Shown here: positions 33,967 through 42,220 of the stretch, piece after piece | How positions within the stretch are numbered: the stretch's first letter is position 1 | How the letters are laid out: every line of letters starts with the position of its first letter | Origin: UBA6821 sp044236545 | GTDB lineage: Bacteria; Verrucomicrobiota; Verrucomicrobiia; Chthoniobacterales; UBA6821 | Length of the DNA: 64,000 nucleotides | Direction of reading: 5' to 3' | NCBI GenBank assembly: GCA_044236545.1 | Contig: JBIIGI010000002.1 | Coordinates: forward strand, 1 to 64,000 | Notes under the pieces: generated by a model | The model's database searches: none | The model's input: only the letters and a program-made list of their open reading frames with translations | What the model was told of the DNA's origin: nothing | Made by a program: the position numbers and the translations under genes

Positions 33967-34074
33967 GGCACGAATGTGTCTCAATTTCAGTAGACAGGGG
34001 ATGGGGGATTTGAAAGAAGATTTCTCCATGGGAGGCATGATCTGTACAATGCCCAAAAGACACTCTCTTTCGTG

Positions 34075-34839
34075 ATGTTCAAGAACCGATACGCCGTCCG
34101 ATTTGCCTCGGGCCGGGAGGAGATCAGGGCGGCTTTGCGGCTGCGATTCGAGGTCTTCAATCTGGAAATGAACGAAGGTCTGCGTTCTTCCCACGAAGCC
34201 GGCGTCGACGAGGATGAGTACGACGCCGTCTGCGACCACCTCATCATTCTCGAGGAAAACTCGGGTGTCATCGTCGGAACCTACCGGATGCAGAGCGGCG
34301 CCATGGCTGCGGGTAACCTAGGTTACTACAGCGCCAGGGAGTTTGACTTCTCTCCTTTCGAGTCGATCCGCGGTTCCCTGATCGAGTTGGGGCGTGCCTG
34401 CGTCCACAGGGATCACCGGAGCATCATCGTCATCAGCATGCTCTGGAAGGAGATCGTTCGCTACGTGCTGAAGAATAATGCCCGCTACATGATCGGATGC
34501 AGCTCCCTGACCTCTCAGGATCCTGCCCTGGGTCATGCCATGTACCGGAAGATGGCAAAGGAGGGAGCGCTTGCCGATGCCTCCTTTCTCACAAAACCGC
34601 TCCCGCACTTCGCACTCCCCCTTGCTGAGCCGCTGGAACCATGTCCCCCTCCCCCGAAACTCTTGAGGGCCTATCTCGGAGTGGGTGCCAAGATCTGCGG
34701 GGAGCCTGCCATCGACCGTGAGTTCGGGACGATTGACTTTCTGACCATGCTGGATTGCCGGCATGGATCGCCCATTGCCACGGAACGCTTCCTGGAGCGC
34801 CCCAATGGAATCAAGGAGATGAAGGAATCCACATCGTGA
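34075..34839 (+). CDS. olsB: OlsB-like GNAT acyl-ACP N-acyltransferase
   Basis: Protein of 254 aa. The start NRYAVRFASGREEIRAALRLRFEVF followed by an acidic stretch and GTYRMQ is typical of the hemolysin/OlsB family. IELGRACVHRDHR is the acceptor-binding motif. OlsB acylates ornithine with 3-hydroxyacyl-ACP to make lyso-ornithine lipid. Identification rests on the family plus the overlapping acyltransferase downstream; other amino-acid acceptors are possible. Starts at ATG 34075 (the GTG at 34072 is in frame too). Confidence 0.75.
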   Translation: MFKNRYAVRFASGREEIRAALRLRFEVFNLEMNEGLRSSHEAGVDEDEYDAVCDHLIILEENSGVIVGTYRMQSGAMAAGNLGYYSAREFDFSPFESIRGSLIELGRACVHRDHRSIIVISMLWKEIVRYVLKNNARYMIGCSSLTSQDPALGHAMYRKMAKEGALADASFLTKPLPHFALPLAEPLEPCPPPPKLLRAYLGVGAKICGEPAIDREFGTIDFLTMLDCRHGSPIATERFLERPNGIKEMKESTS

Positions 34840-35588
34840 GAACAATTCACTTGCCTCGCATGTTGGTGAGACTTGTTCATCTTGGATGGGTCATTGTTTC
34901 AGGGATGACCTGCCTGCCTTGGTTTTTCATGACGGCACGCGGGGGACGGGTGACCGCCCGGATTGCCTGGATGCAATGGATGAGTCGCCGTTTTTTGACA
35001 CTGCTTCACTGCGATGTAAAAGTTGTTGGAAAAGTTCCCGAGTCAGGGCTCATCGCCTGCAATCATCTCGGTTATGTGGATATCTTGGTGATCGGTTCCG
35101 TCTGTCCTGCAGTTTTTGTAGCGAAGAGCGATGTGAAATCCTGGCCGATCTTCGGGTGGCTCGCCTCGCGAGCGGGGACGATTTTTGTGAGCCGTGATGA
35201 TCGTGCTGAGGTCGCGCTCCAGTTAAAGGAGATGGAGATACCCCTCAGGAAGCGACATCCCGTGGTCCTTTTCCCCGAAGGGACGAGTTCGGACGGATCC
35301 TCGGTGCTCCCGTTCCGCAGTTCCCTGTTCGAGTCGGTGATTGCCACGGGAAGTCCGATCACCCCCGCCGCCATCGGATATGACCTTAGGGGAGAAGGTT
35401 CGGTCGGCAACGAAATCGCTTACTGGGGCGATCTCGTCCTGCTTCCGCATTTGCTGAATCTCCTCTCCAAGAAATCCTTCGTGGCCAGACTTGTCTTCGG
35501 AACATCCAGAAAGCCGATGCCGGATCGCAAGCAGGAGGCGACACTCCTCCATGCGGAGGTCTCGGCACTTCATCAATCCATTCCATGA
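34836..35588 (+). CDS. olsA: OlsA-like lysophospholipid/lyso-ornithine lipid acyltransferase
   Basis: PlsC-superfamily O-acyltransferase, 250 aa. A membrane anchor (LGWVIVSGMTCLPWFFMTA) is followed by motif I NHLGYVDILVIG and motif III FPEGTSSDGSSVLPF. It transfers a second acyl chain to the hydroxyl of lyso-ornithine lipid in the OlsB/OlsA pathway. The GTG at 34836 overlaps the OlsB stop by 3-4 bp; an ATG at 34860 is also possible. The pair forms a phosphate-free membrane-lipid pathway, distinct from the 20-24 kb PlsC copies. Confidence 0.78.
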   Translation: MRTIHLPRMLVRLVHLGWVIVSGMTCLPWFFMTARGGRVTARIAWMQWMSRRFLTLLHCDVKVVGKVPESGLIACNHLGYVDILVIGSVCPAVFVAKSDVKSWPIFGWLASRAGTIFVSRDDRAEVALQLKEMEIPLRKRHPVVLFPEGTSSDGSSVLPFRSSLFESVIATGSPITPAAIGYDLRGEGSVGNEIAYWGDLVLLPHLLNLLSKKSFVARLVFGTSRKPMPDRKQEATLLHAEVSALHQSIP

Positions 35589-35923
35589 AACCCATTGTCT
35601 GCAATCTTTTCGCTCAGACTTCCTCTCTCAAGGGAGAGGAGGAAGTTCGCCCGCTGCTCATCGGACAATCCTTCAGACTTGAGTCGATCCATTCCTACGG
35701 CCAGCCAAGTCCCGAGGGATTCTGGTATGACCAACCCGGTGACGAGTGGGTTCTGCTGGCCTGTGGCTCCGCGCGCCTTGAGTTTGAGGGGGAGCGAATC
35801 GACTTGAAACCGGGTGATCACCTCCTGATTCCTGCCCATTGCCGTCATCGTGTCGCTTCTGTCTCGGGGGATGCGGTCTGGCTGGCGCTTCATGCTGATG
35901 CCCGCCTACATTCGGAAGCATGA
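35585..35923 (+). CDS. Small cupin protein
   Basis: Single-domain cupin, 112 aa. The core strands are visible: EWVLLACGSARLEFEGERIDLKPGDHLLIPAHCRHRV. Only some of the usual metal-ligand His residues are present. ATGA overlap with the preceding and the following genes suggests co-transcription with olsBA and the transporter. Function unknown. Confidence 0.72.
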   Translation: MKPIVCNLFAQTSSLKGEEEVRPLLIGQSFRLESIHSYGQPSPEGFWYDQPGDEWVLLACGSARLEFEGERIDLKPGDHLLIPAHCRHRVASVSGDAVWLALHADARLHSEA

Positions 35924-37350
35924 GCGAATCCAGCAACGAGCCGCCAGCGAGCGATCCCATTCCGCAACCGGATAAGGGGGGAATCGTTGTCCCGCTGTGG
36001 CGGCTGGGCTGGTATTTTTTCTTGATCGCCCTGACAACCGTCCAGGGTGCTGCAGTCCACATGCGACGTCAGGTGGTGCATCGGCGGAAACTGATCTCGG
36101 AGAAGGAATTTATCGAGAGTTTTGCACTGGCGGAGTTTCTTCCTCAGCCGGACAGCACCTTCGGGCTAGCCGTGCATGTCGGTCATCGGGTAAGGGGAAT
36201 CCCCGGAGCCATCGTTGTTGCGATTGCCATGATCATCCCTTCGTTTCTTCTCGCCGTGCTTCTGGGAAGTGCCTTCATCCATTTTCACAGGGTCACGTGG
36301 GTTGTTGCGATTGCGGCCGGCGCCGGTGCGGCTGTGTGTGCCGTGATTGGCGCCACGTTGCTCGAAATCGGCAGGAAGGCCGTCATGGATTACCGGGATC
36401 TCTTGCTAATCTTTATCGTCTTCGTGCTGTTGCGTTACGGGATTCTCCATATCTCCGGCGTCTTGCTCTGGATAGCGCCCATTGCACTCTGGCTGCATCG
36501 CCCATCCCGTCACGAGAAGTTGCATGGCATGATTGAGCCTCCTGGGCTTGTGCCCACGCTTGGCTTCCGACACTTCCTGCGTAAAAAATCCTATCAGATC
36601 CTCAACTCGGAGCGGTGGGGCATGATCGTGACTGCGCTTGTGGTCTTGGCGATGATGGGGGTTATTGCATCAGTAGAGAAAAGTGGCCCCGTCCTTTTGG
36701 GAAAAATCCATGGCACTATCTTTCATGATCATAAGCCGGACAAGGAACAGGCATGCCCCGCCATCCCGATCAAGTTGCCGGAATCCGGATCACCTTCGGC
36801 ATTTCCGATAGCACCCATCTGCACCGATCTGGTCTCCACCTTCTCGGCTCTCTCCGTCTGTGCATTTGGCGGGGAGGAGACCATCCTGCCCTGCATGCAG
36901 CGGGCTAGTGTGAGTCATCACAACTGGATGGATAAGATGGATTTCCTTAACTTCTTCTCACTCAGTTTCATCATTCCCGGTCCCAGCATGCTTGCTGCCT
37001 TCATCGGGCTAAAGGCCTGCATTCCCTTCGGTCAGCAATGGGCCCTTGTGGGCGCCTTGATCGCGATGCTGGCTCTCTTCGTTCCCAACATGGTGGTGAT
37101 TTTGGCAGCCGCCCATTCCTGGGATTGGTTAAAGGCTTGGCGATGGCGTCCCTCGATTGGAAAGGCCCTCATCATCATCGCCTCGGGTGCCTTGGCGGCC
37201 GCCTTCATGTTCATCACCGAGTCGGCCGTTCAATCCACTCCCTCGGCACTGATCGCCTTGAGTTGCGCGGTGCTACTCCTGATCACCGACCTCAATCCGG
37301 TCCTGATCATCCTCATCTCGGGAGGGGCGGGCTGGATGTTCCTTGGATGA
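35920..37350 (+). CDS. chrA: Chromate-transporter (CHR) family protein
   Basis: Two-repeat CHR-type membrane protein, 476 aa. Repeat 1 has a fused-like motif region after the first helix (VHRRKLISEKEFIESFALAEFLPQPDS). Repeat 2 has SALSVCAFGGEETILPCMQRASV followed by FLNFFSLSFIIPGPSMLAAFIGLKA, matching the duplicated half-motif. An insert of about 70 polar residues separates the halves. Export of chromate is the family role, but relatives with other anions exist. No chromate reductase is near. Confidence 0.78.
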   Translation: MSESSNEPPASDPIPQPDKGGIVVPLWRLGWYFFLIALTTVQGAAVHMRRQVVHRRKLISEKEFIESFALAEFLPQPDSTFGLAVHVGHRVRGIPGAIVVAIAMIIPSFLLAVLLGSAFIHFHRVTWVVAIAAGAGAAVCAVIGATLLEIGRKAVMDYRDLLLIFIVFVLLRYGILHISGVLLWIAPIALWLHRPSRHEKLHGMIEPPGLVPTLGFRHFLRKKSYQILNSERWGMIVTALVVLAMMGVIASVEKSGPVLLGKIHGTIFHDHKPDKEQACPAIPIKLPESGSPSAFPIAPICTDLVSTFSALSVCAFGGEETILPCMQRASVSHHNWMDKMDFLNFFSLSFIIPGPSMLAAFIGLKACIPFGQQWALVGALIAMLALFVPNMVVILAAAHSWDWLKAWRWRPSIGKALIIIASGALAAAFMFITESAVQSTPSALIALSCAVLLLITDLNPVLIILISGGAGWMFLG

Positions 37351-37378
37351 GCACCGGTTGCTTGCGATCTCGAGCATC

Positions 37379-37594
37379 ATGATTCCTCGGCATATGACCG
37401 CCAGAGCGCTTCTCTTCGTTTGGCTGCTTGCATCTATCCTTCTCCCCGCCGCACGGGCGGATCAGTATTCGTGGCAACTTCCGCCGAACGCGTCGTTTCT
37501 GGAAGTCTTTCCGCAGTCGTCCGGAGATCGCCGTATTGTCTGGGGCGGGATCGGCTTGAGCGGCGCCTGTTCGGAGCGGGGCAGTCGGAGATGA
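37379..37594 (+). pseudogene. Truncated exported ORF
   Basis: 71 codons: a signal peptide (ALLFVWLLASILLPAARA) then YSWQLPPNASFLEVFPQ, after which the sequence no longer looks like a folded domain before it stops. WQLPP after a signal is seen at the start of some MauG/cytochrome-c peroxidases, so this may be a remnant of such a gene cut off at 3' by the convergent binding-protein gene 2 bp away. The link to MauG is weak. It could instead be a small unrelated secreted protein. Confidence 0.35.
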
Positions 37595-37595
37595 C

Positions 37596-38741
37596 CTACG
37601 GCTTGGGAACCCAGGACGGAGTGATCTGGATCGGCTGGGCCTTAGGATTGCGTGCCGAGACCAAGGCGACTGGCTTGACCGGCACGCGGGACTCATGCTC
37701 GTAGCTGATCGATCCGGTCACGCCGGGGAAATTACGTGTGGAGTTGAGCACCGAGACAAGAGGCCTCTTTTCAGCATGGGCCTTATGAACCGCCGTGGCG
37801 AGTAGAAGTACGGTGTCGCGCCCCAGTCCTGAGAAGGCATTGGCAGGCATTCCGGTGGCCGCCGCATAGGCGGTCGAGAATGCGGCCGTCGTTGCAGGAG
37901 ATGTCGCTCCCTGGGTATGGGCTGGGAAGGCGTGCGTGGTGTACCAGACATCATCTGCCAGAGGGCTATTGGCCCAGGCGTTGGGAGCATCGTAGCCGTC
38001 ACCGCCGACGATCGGCCCCTTGAATCCAGCATCGCGAAGTGCCTTGATGATAGGCTTTGCCTCAAGGGCCGTCTCGGAAGCGAGATAAACGGCGTCGGCA
38101 TTCAGGAGGTAAGCGGGGATCTTTGGTTCTGTCCCTCCGACAAAAGGCATTGTGCCGATGATCTTCCCCCCGTGATGACGGAATGCCTCGAAGAAGTAGA
38201 TGTGGAGGAGTTTGGTGTAGGTCTTGGAGTTGTCGTAGAGGAGGGCGACCTTCTTGGCTCCACGGGTTTTCGCAAGCCACTCGGCCGCCACCGCAGCTTG
38301 GGCATTGTCACCGAAGCAGGCGAGGAAGACACGGGGGCCGGACTGTGCCGGGAGGCGGGGGGAGGTCGCTCCCGAGGTCACAAAGACTTTTTCAGCAGAG
38401 CAAGCCGCATGCCCCGCAGCTTTTGCCAAGTCTGTATCGCTGAGTCCGAAGAAGGCGTCGATGGATGGATCCTTGGCCACAGCATTGCGGATATTCTTCC
38501 CGGCAACGTAGGCAGAGGACGGAGTGGGGAGGACGACCAGGGAAACCTTTTCCCCACTGATGCCGCCGGCGGCATTGATTTGGCGGACGGCGGTCTTTGC
38601 ACCCTCCAGCGATGGAATTCCTAGGGGAGCGAGGTCACCGGAGGTGCTGTAGACGGCTCCGAGCCGGATCTCGGCGTGTAGTGCAGGAAGACAGAGTGCC
38701 GATGCGAGGATCAAGGAAAGGGTGAGGGGTGAAGCTTTCAT
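37596..38741 (-). CDS. LivJ-like ABC substrate-binding protein
   Basis: Periplasmic binding protein type 1, 381 aa. Signal peptide (LTLSLILASALCLPALHA), then EIRLGAVYSTSGDLAPLGIPSLEGAKTAVRQINAAGG, the standard branched-chain-amino-acid receptor start. Then AKKVALLYDNSKTYTKL and ADAVYLASETALEAKPIIKALRDAGFKGPIVGGDGYDAP, and a C-terminal NFPGVTGSISYEHES typical of LivJ. No permease or ATPase genes lie nearby, so the transporter is elsewhere or the protein is an orphan sensor. Start at 38741 chosen for the signal; the ORF extends upstream in frame. Confidence 0.88.
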   Translation of the reverse strand: MKASPLTLSLILASALCLPALHAEIRLGAVYSTSGDLAPLGIPSLEGAKTAVRQINAAGGISGEKVSLVVLPTPSSAYVAGKNIRNAVAKDPSIDAFFGLSDTDLAKAAGHAACSAEKVFVTSGATSPRLPAQSGPRVFLACFGDNAQAAVAAEWLAKTRGAKKVALLYDNSKTYTKLLHIYFFEAFRHHGGKIIGTMPFVGGTEPKIPAYLLNADAVYLASETALEAKPIIKALRDAGFKGPIVGGDGYDAPNAWANSPLADDVWYTTHAFPAHTQGATSPATTAAFSTAYAAATGMPANAFSGLGRDTVLLLATAVHKAHAEKRPLVSVLNSTRNFPGVTGSISYEHESRVPVKPVALVSARNPKAQPIQITPSWVPKP

Positions 38742-38897
38742 GGGGCGTTTTTGTAATCCCCTGCTAAGGGGGGTGCAATACGGAAGAGAGGTCCGGATCC
38801 GGTTGATTTGGCTCGCCTGAGAGATCAAACCTCGGATGATTTCACGGTGAACAACTTTCCGGTCATCGAACACCTCTGTCATGCTCCAACTGAGGTC

Positions 38898-39683
38898 ATG
38901 CTTCTGGTGCTGATTCTTGGCTTCGCTGGCTTTGTTGCTGGAGTGGCTGGATTTGGATTTTCTTTATTTGGAGTGGGTGTCCTTTGGATTCTGCCTCCGC
39001 GTGAGGGGATACCGTTGCTGATGTTGCTTTCGGCATGCAGTCAGATTTTCTCGATCGCACAACTTCGTGCCTCGATGCCCCCCCTGCGTACTTGGTGGCC
39101 GCAGGGGCCGGCTCCTTGTGTGATCGGAGGATGGGTCGGGCTACCAGTCGGCCTCTGGTTGCTCTCGCATCTTGATGCGAAGATTCTCTGTCTGGTCATC
39201 GGCCTGATTCTTGTGGCCTATTCTCTCTGGATGGCCCTTAAGCCTGCGAACATGCGTCCACTAAGACGCACGCTTCCCGGAGCTCTTGGTGTGGGTCTGC
39301 TTGGGGGAGTGGTGGGGGGATTCTGCGCCGCACCAGGCACCGTGATGGTTATTTGGGCGAACCTACTGGGATTGAACAAGGAGGCGCAGCGCGCCACTGT
39401 GCAGCCCTACATCCTTGCGATGCAGTTGCTGTCCCTTCTCCTTTTCGTGATCCGGGGAGGAGTTTTCAGTGGGTGCTTGGGAATCCTCTGGTTTTCTTCA
39501 TTCGTTGTGATCCTAATCACCACGAGACTCGGCGTGTTGATATTCCGTAAATTATCCAATCGGACCTACAACATTCTAGTAGTGATCATGCTGGCCCTTT
39601 CGGGGGGCGGCCTCCTTATCAAGGAGTGGCATTTCTTGGGTGGCGTATTGGCCAAGGTCGATCACTTCGTCTTTTCACTCTAA
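38898..39683 (+). CDS. TauE/SafE (TSUP) family permease
   Basis: Eight-helix membrane protein, 261 aa. The family-typical GFAGFVAGVAGFGFSLFGVGV after the first helix and the repeat LGVGLLGGVVGGFCAAPGTVMVIWANLLG in the second half are clear. Transports sulfite, sulfonate or other anions in relatives. Start ATG 38898 is preferred; an upstream in-frame start at 38808 would put charged residues first. Confidence 0.82.
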   Translation: MLLVLILGFAGFVAGVAGFGFSLFGVGVLWILPPREGIPLLMLLSACSQIFSIAQLRASMPPLRTWWPQGPAPCVIGGWVGLPVGLWLLSHLDAKILCLVIGLILVAYSLWMALKPANMRPLRRTLPGALGVGLLGGVVGGFCAAPGTVMVIWANLLGLNKEAQRATVQPYILAMQLLSLLLFVIRGGVFSGCLGILWFSSFVVILITTRLGVLIFRKLSNRTYNILVVIMLALSGGGLLIKEWHFLGGVLAKVDHFVFSL

Positions 39684-39749
39684 AGAAGGGAGGCAATTAA
39701 TACCCTTCATGTTTTGCCATACCACGTGTTCGTGACTATTGGATGTTGA

Positions 39750-40751
39750 GTGAGGGCGCGTTCCATCATCTCCAAAGTTCCTCCGAAGGCATGGATCTGG
39801 ATCTCCATCCTGATTGCCGCGGCTTCCAACTCCGTGGTGGTCAAGATCCAGCAACTCGGTGCCTGCCATCCGACCATGCATGGCGTCAACCCGATCAGTT
39901 ACTGCAACCTGCTCTTCGCGGGAAGTGTTGTGGCTTTCACGACACTGCTCATCTTGCGTCCCAAGCAGATCAGGCCGGTTGAGTTAAGGCAGTTCTCACG
40001 ACGTGAGTGGATTGTAACAATTATTGCAGCATCACTGGCCGGTGGGGTAGCTCCAATCCTTCTCTTTGAGGCACTTTCCGAATCGAGTGTGACCGGGGTG
40101 GTACTGGTTCAGACAATCGAGATTCCCCTGGTGCTTTTGCTGGCATGGATTCTCTACGGGGAGCGCTCCGGGTGGGTGGCGATTCTGGGAGGAATCGTCG
40201 CCTTCGGAGGTGTCTTTCTGACGGCATGGTATGGCAACCGGGGCATGTTGGCTTTTGGCCGCGGGGAGGTGATGGCGATTCTTGGAACGGTCGCCGCCGT
40301 GCTTTCCACTCAACTGAGTCGAAGGGTGATGGAGCGGATGTCGCCGGTGCTCTTCGGTATCGTCAGGAACTTCCTGGGGATCTTCCTCTTTGCCGCGATC
40401 GTCCTTTGGTACTTCGGGCCGGGGCATTTTACTGACATCTTCTCGCCCTATCTCTGGGCCTGGACGCTGGTGTACGGCTCACTCATCGTCGTTGCAGGGC
40501 AGTTGTCTTGGTTCCGAGGAATCAGTTCTGTCTCCGCCGCCGAGATTGCCCTTGCCGCTGCATTCACGCCGGTTGCAGGTGTGTTTTTCGCATGGCTTCT
40601 CCTCGGGGAACATCTTTCAACGGGTCAGTGGATTGGCGGTCTTGTGATCATGGCAGGAGTGATCCTTCATCTGGTTGGGGAGAGACTCCATGGGCTTCCG
40701 GAGGTGCCGATGGAAGAGAATGTCTCGGGATCCATCTTTCGCGGGGTCTGA
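39750..40751 (+). CDS. EamA/DMT-family permease
   Basis: Ten-helix drug/metabolite transporter, 333 aa. Two EamA repeats: SILIAAASNSVVVKIQ to YGERSGWVAILGGIVAFGGVFLTAWY, and GEVMAILGTVAAVLSTQLSRRVMERMS to LLGEHLSTGQWIGGLVIMAGVILHLVGERL. The paired E-R/E-H motifs at the repeat ends are conserved. GTG start at 39750. Substrate unknown. Confidence 0.85.
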   Translation: MRARSIISKVPPKAWIWISILIAAASNSVVVKIQQLGACHPTMHGVNPISYCNLLFAGSVVAFTTLLILRPKQIRPVELRQFSRREWIVTIIAASLAGGVAPILLFEALSESSVTGVVLVQTIEIPLVLLLAWILYGERSGWVAILGGIVAFGGVFLTAWYGNRGMLAFGRGEVMAILGTVAAVLSTQLSRRVMERMSPVLFGIVRNFLGIFLFAAIVLWYFGPGHFTDIFSPYLWAWTLVYGSLIVVAGQLSWFRGISSVSAAEIALAAAFTPVAGVFFAWLLLGEHLSTGQWIGGLVIMAGVILHLVGERLHGLPEVPMEENVSGSIFRGV

Positions 40752-41244
40752 TCTTCTTGATCCGGGGCGGAGTATTGAAAGAATCTCTGGGGCTTTTGGA
40801 ATGAACTGTTTGAAAGGTTTAACCCGGATTATGCAATAGGGTGACGGCAACAGGTCTGGATGGTTCACCCGGATGGTAAGTCTTATGATGGTTAAAACCG
40901 TTGAAGGGTTGAAACGTTAAAACGTACTGACATCAGACACTCATTCCACCCTCCGAGGCGATCCATGATCAGCAAACTTCTTGATGGCACCATCTCGAAC
41001 TCAGGTTCAGTGGTTTCCGCTTCCACCTTGTATCATTGACGCCACATCCTCCCGGATGCCGTGGCGCCCGTTCAGGGCTACCTTCGGTAGTCTTCCGCGG
41101 CTCTTCCCAGAGCCTTGGTTGTAACGTTTCTAACCGTTTTAACTCTCCTTTCCCGAATCTTCCGGTTCCTAATGCAAAATTTGGGTTCGATCACTTCGTT
41201 TTCTAGCTCTGACCTAGACCAGGAATCATGGTAAGATCCTTGCC
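40752..41244. other. Non-coding stretch with hairpins (493 bp)
   Basis: No convincing coding frame. It starts AT-rich with repeated GTTAAAAC-like words (40891-40898 and 40915-40924) and an inverted relative AACCGTTTTAAC at 41132-41143. In the second half are three close hairpins: arms CGCCAC/GTGGCG (41040-41045 and 41061-41066) with inner ATCC/GGAT, arms CTACC/GGTAG (41078-41090), and arms GGCTCT/AGAGCC (41099-41114, loop TCCC). It could be a leader for the DUF3050 gene at 41245, terminators of the EamA gene, or decayed DNA. Confidence 0.5.
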
Positions 41245-42036
41245 ATGACCACACTCCTCTCTCCCACCGAGCAGCATCTTGCCGACGCACTCAGGCCCTC
41301 GTTGGAGGCCGTGGAAGCCCATCCGGTGTTTGGTGCCGTTCAGACGGAAGCCCAGCTCCGGACCTTCATGGAGCACCATGTCTTTCCGGTCTGGGACTTC
41401 ATGTCCCTGCTGAAGTTCCTGCAGGCCGAACTGGCGCCGGCCACCTGGCCCTGGATGCCGCGCCCCCATGGTGATCTCGTGCGCCTGGTCAATGACATCG
41501 TGACCGGCGAGGAGTCTGACAAGCTACCGAAATCACACCGGTCGGAGAGCACCCACGCCAGTCACTTCGACCTCTACCTCATGGCGATGCGAGAGGTCGG
41601 GGCCGACACGGCGCCGATCACCGGGTTCCTCGAGGTCGTCCGATCACGGGGCATTGATGCCGCACTTGATGCGCCGATGGTGCCCGAGCCCTCACGGGCC
41701 TTCATGAGGGATACTTTTTCCCTGCTACGCGAAGGGAAAGCCCACTGCGTCGCAGCCTCGTTCTCCTTCGGTCGCGAGAATGTCATCCCGGGGATGTTCA
41801 ACTCCCTGCTGGCAAAACTCGGCATCGGTGAGGACCGAGCGCCGATCTTCCACTACTATTTGAAGCGCCATGCCGAGCTCGACGGCGACGAGCATGGGCC
41901 CGCCGCACTCCGTCTGGTGGCCACGCTATGCGGCGATGATCCGGCAAGGCTCGCGGAGGCCGTCGAAGCTGCAAATGCCGCCCTTGCGAGCCGTGCGCGT
42001 CTCTGGAACAGCGTGCTGGCAACGCTGGAGGCCTGA
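41245..42036 (+). CDS. DUF3050 family protein
   Basis: 263 aa, all-helical protein of the heme-oxygenase-like fold. The start AHPVFGAVQTEAQLRTFMEHHVFPVWDFMSLLKFLQ, then WPWMPRPHGDLVRLVNDIVTGEESD, and the later HYYLKRHAELDGDEHGP match DUF3050. The HH and HYYLKRH residues can form the di-metal or heme site. Role unknown; it heads a small run with DUF2256 and photolyase genes. The gap of 10 bp to DUF2256 suggests co-transcription. Confidence 0.82.
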   Translation: MTTLLSPTEQHLADALRPSLEAVEAHPVFGAVQTEAQLRTFMEHHVFPVWDFMSLLKFLQAELAPATWPWMPRPHGDLVRLVNDIVTGEESDKLPKSHRSESTHASHFDLYLMAMREVGADTAPITGFLEVVRSRGIDAALDAPMVPEPSRAFMRDTFSLLREGKAHCVAASFSFGRENVIPGMFNSLLAKLGIGEDRAPIFHYYLKRHAELDGDEHGPAALRLVATLCGDDPARLAEAVEAANAALASRARLWNSVLATLEA

Positions 42037-42046
42037 TCCCGTCGTC

Positions 42047-42220
42047 ATGCGCCGCGAGGGAAAAGCGGTCCGCAAGTCCGATCTTCCGGAGAAGATCTAC
42101 CTGCACTGCAAACGGCCCTTTGCATGGCGCAAGAAATGGGAGCGCGACTGGGAGTCGATCACCTGCTGCAGCGAAGCCTGCAAGACTGCGTTGAAGCGAA
42201 GCCGTCGCGAGCAATCATGA
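42047..42220 (+). CDS. DUF2256 small zinc-ribbon-like protein
   Basis: 57 aa. The core KSDLPEKIYLHCKRPFAWRKKWERDWESITCCSEACK is the DUF2256 signature, usually found beside photolyase/cryptochrome genes. In most members the first metal pair is C-x2-C; here the first Cys of that pair is Tyr or Leu (YLHC), so only three or four Cys remain. Start overlap with the photolyase (ATGA) indicates coupling. Confidence 0.85.
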   Translation: MRREGKAVRKSDLPEKIYLHCKRPFAWRKKWERDWESITCCSEACKTALKRSRREQS

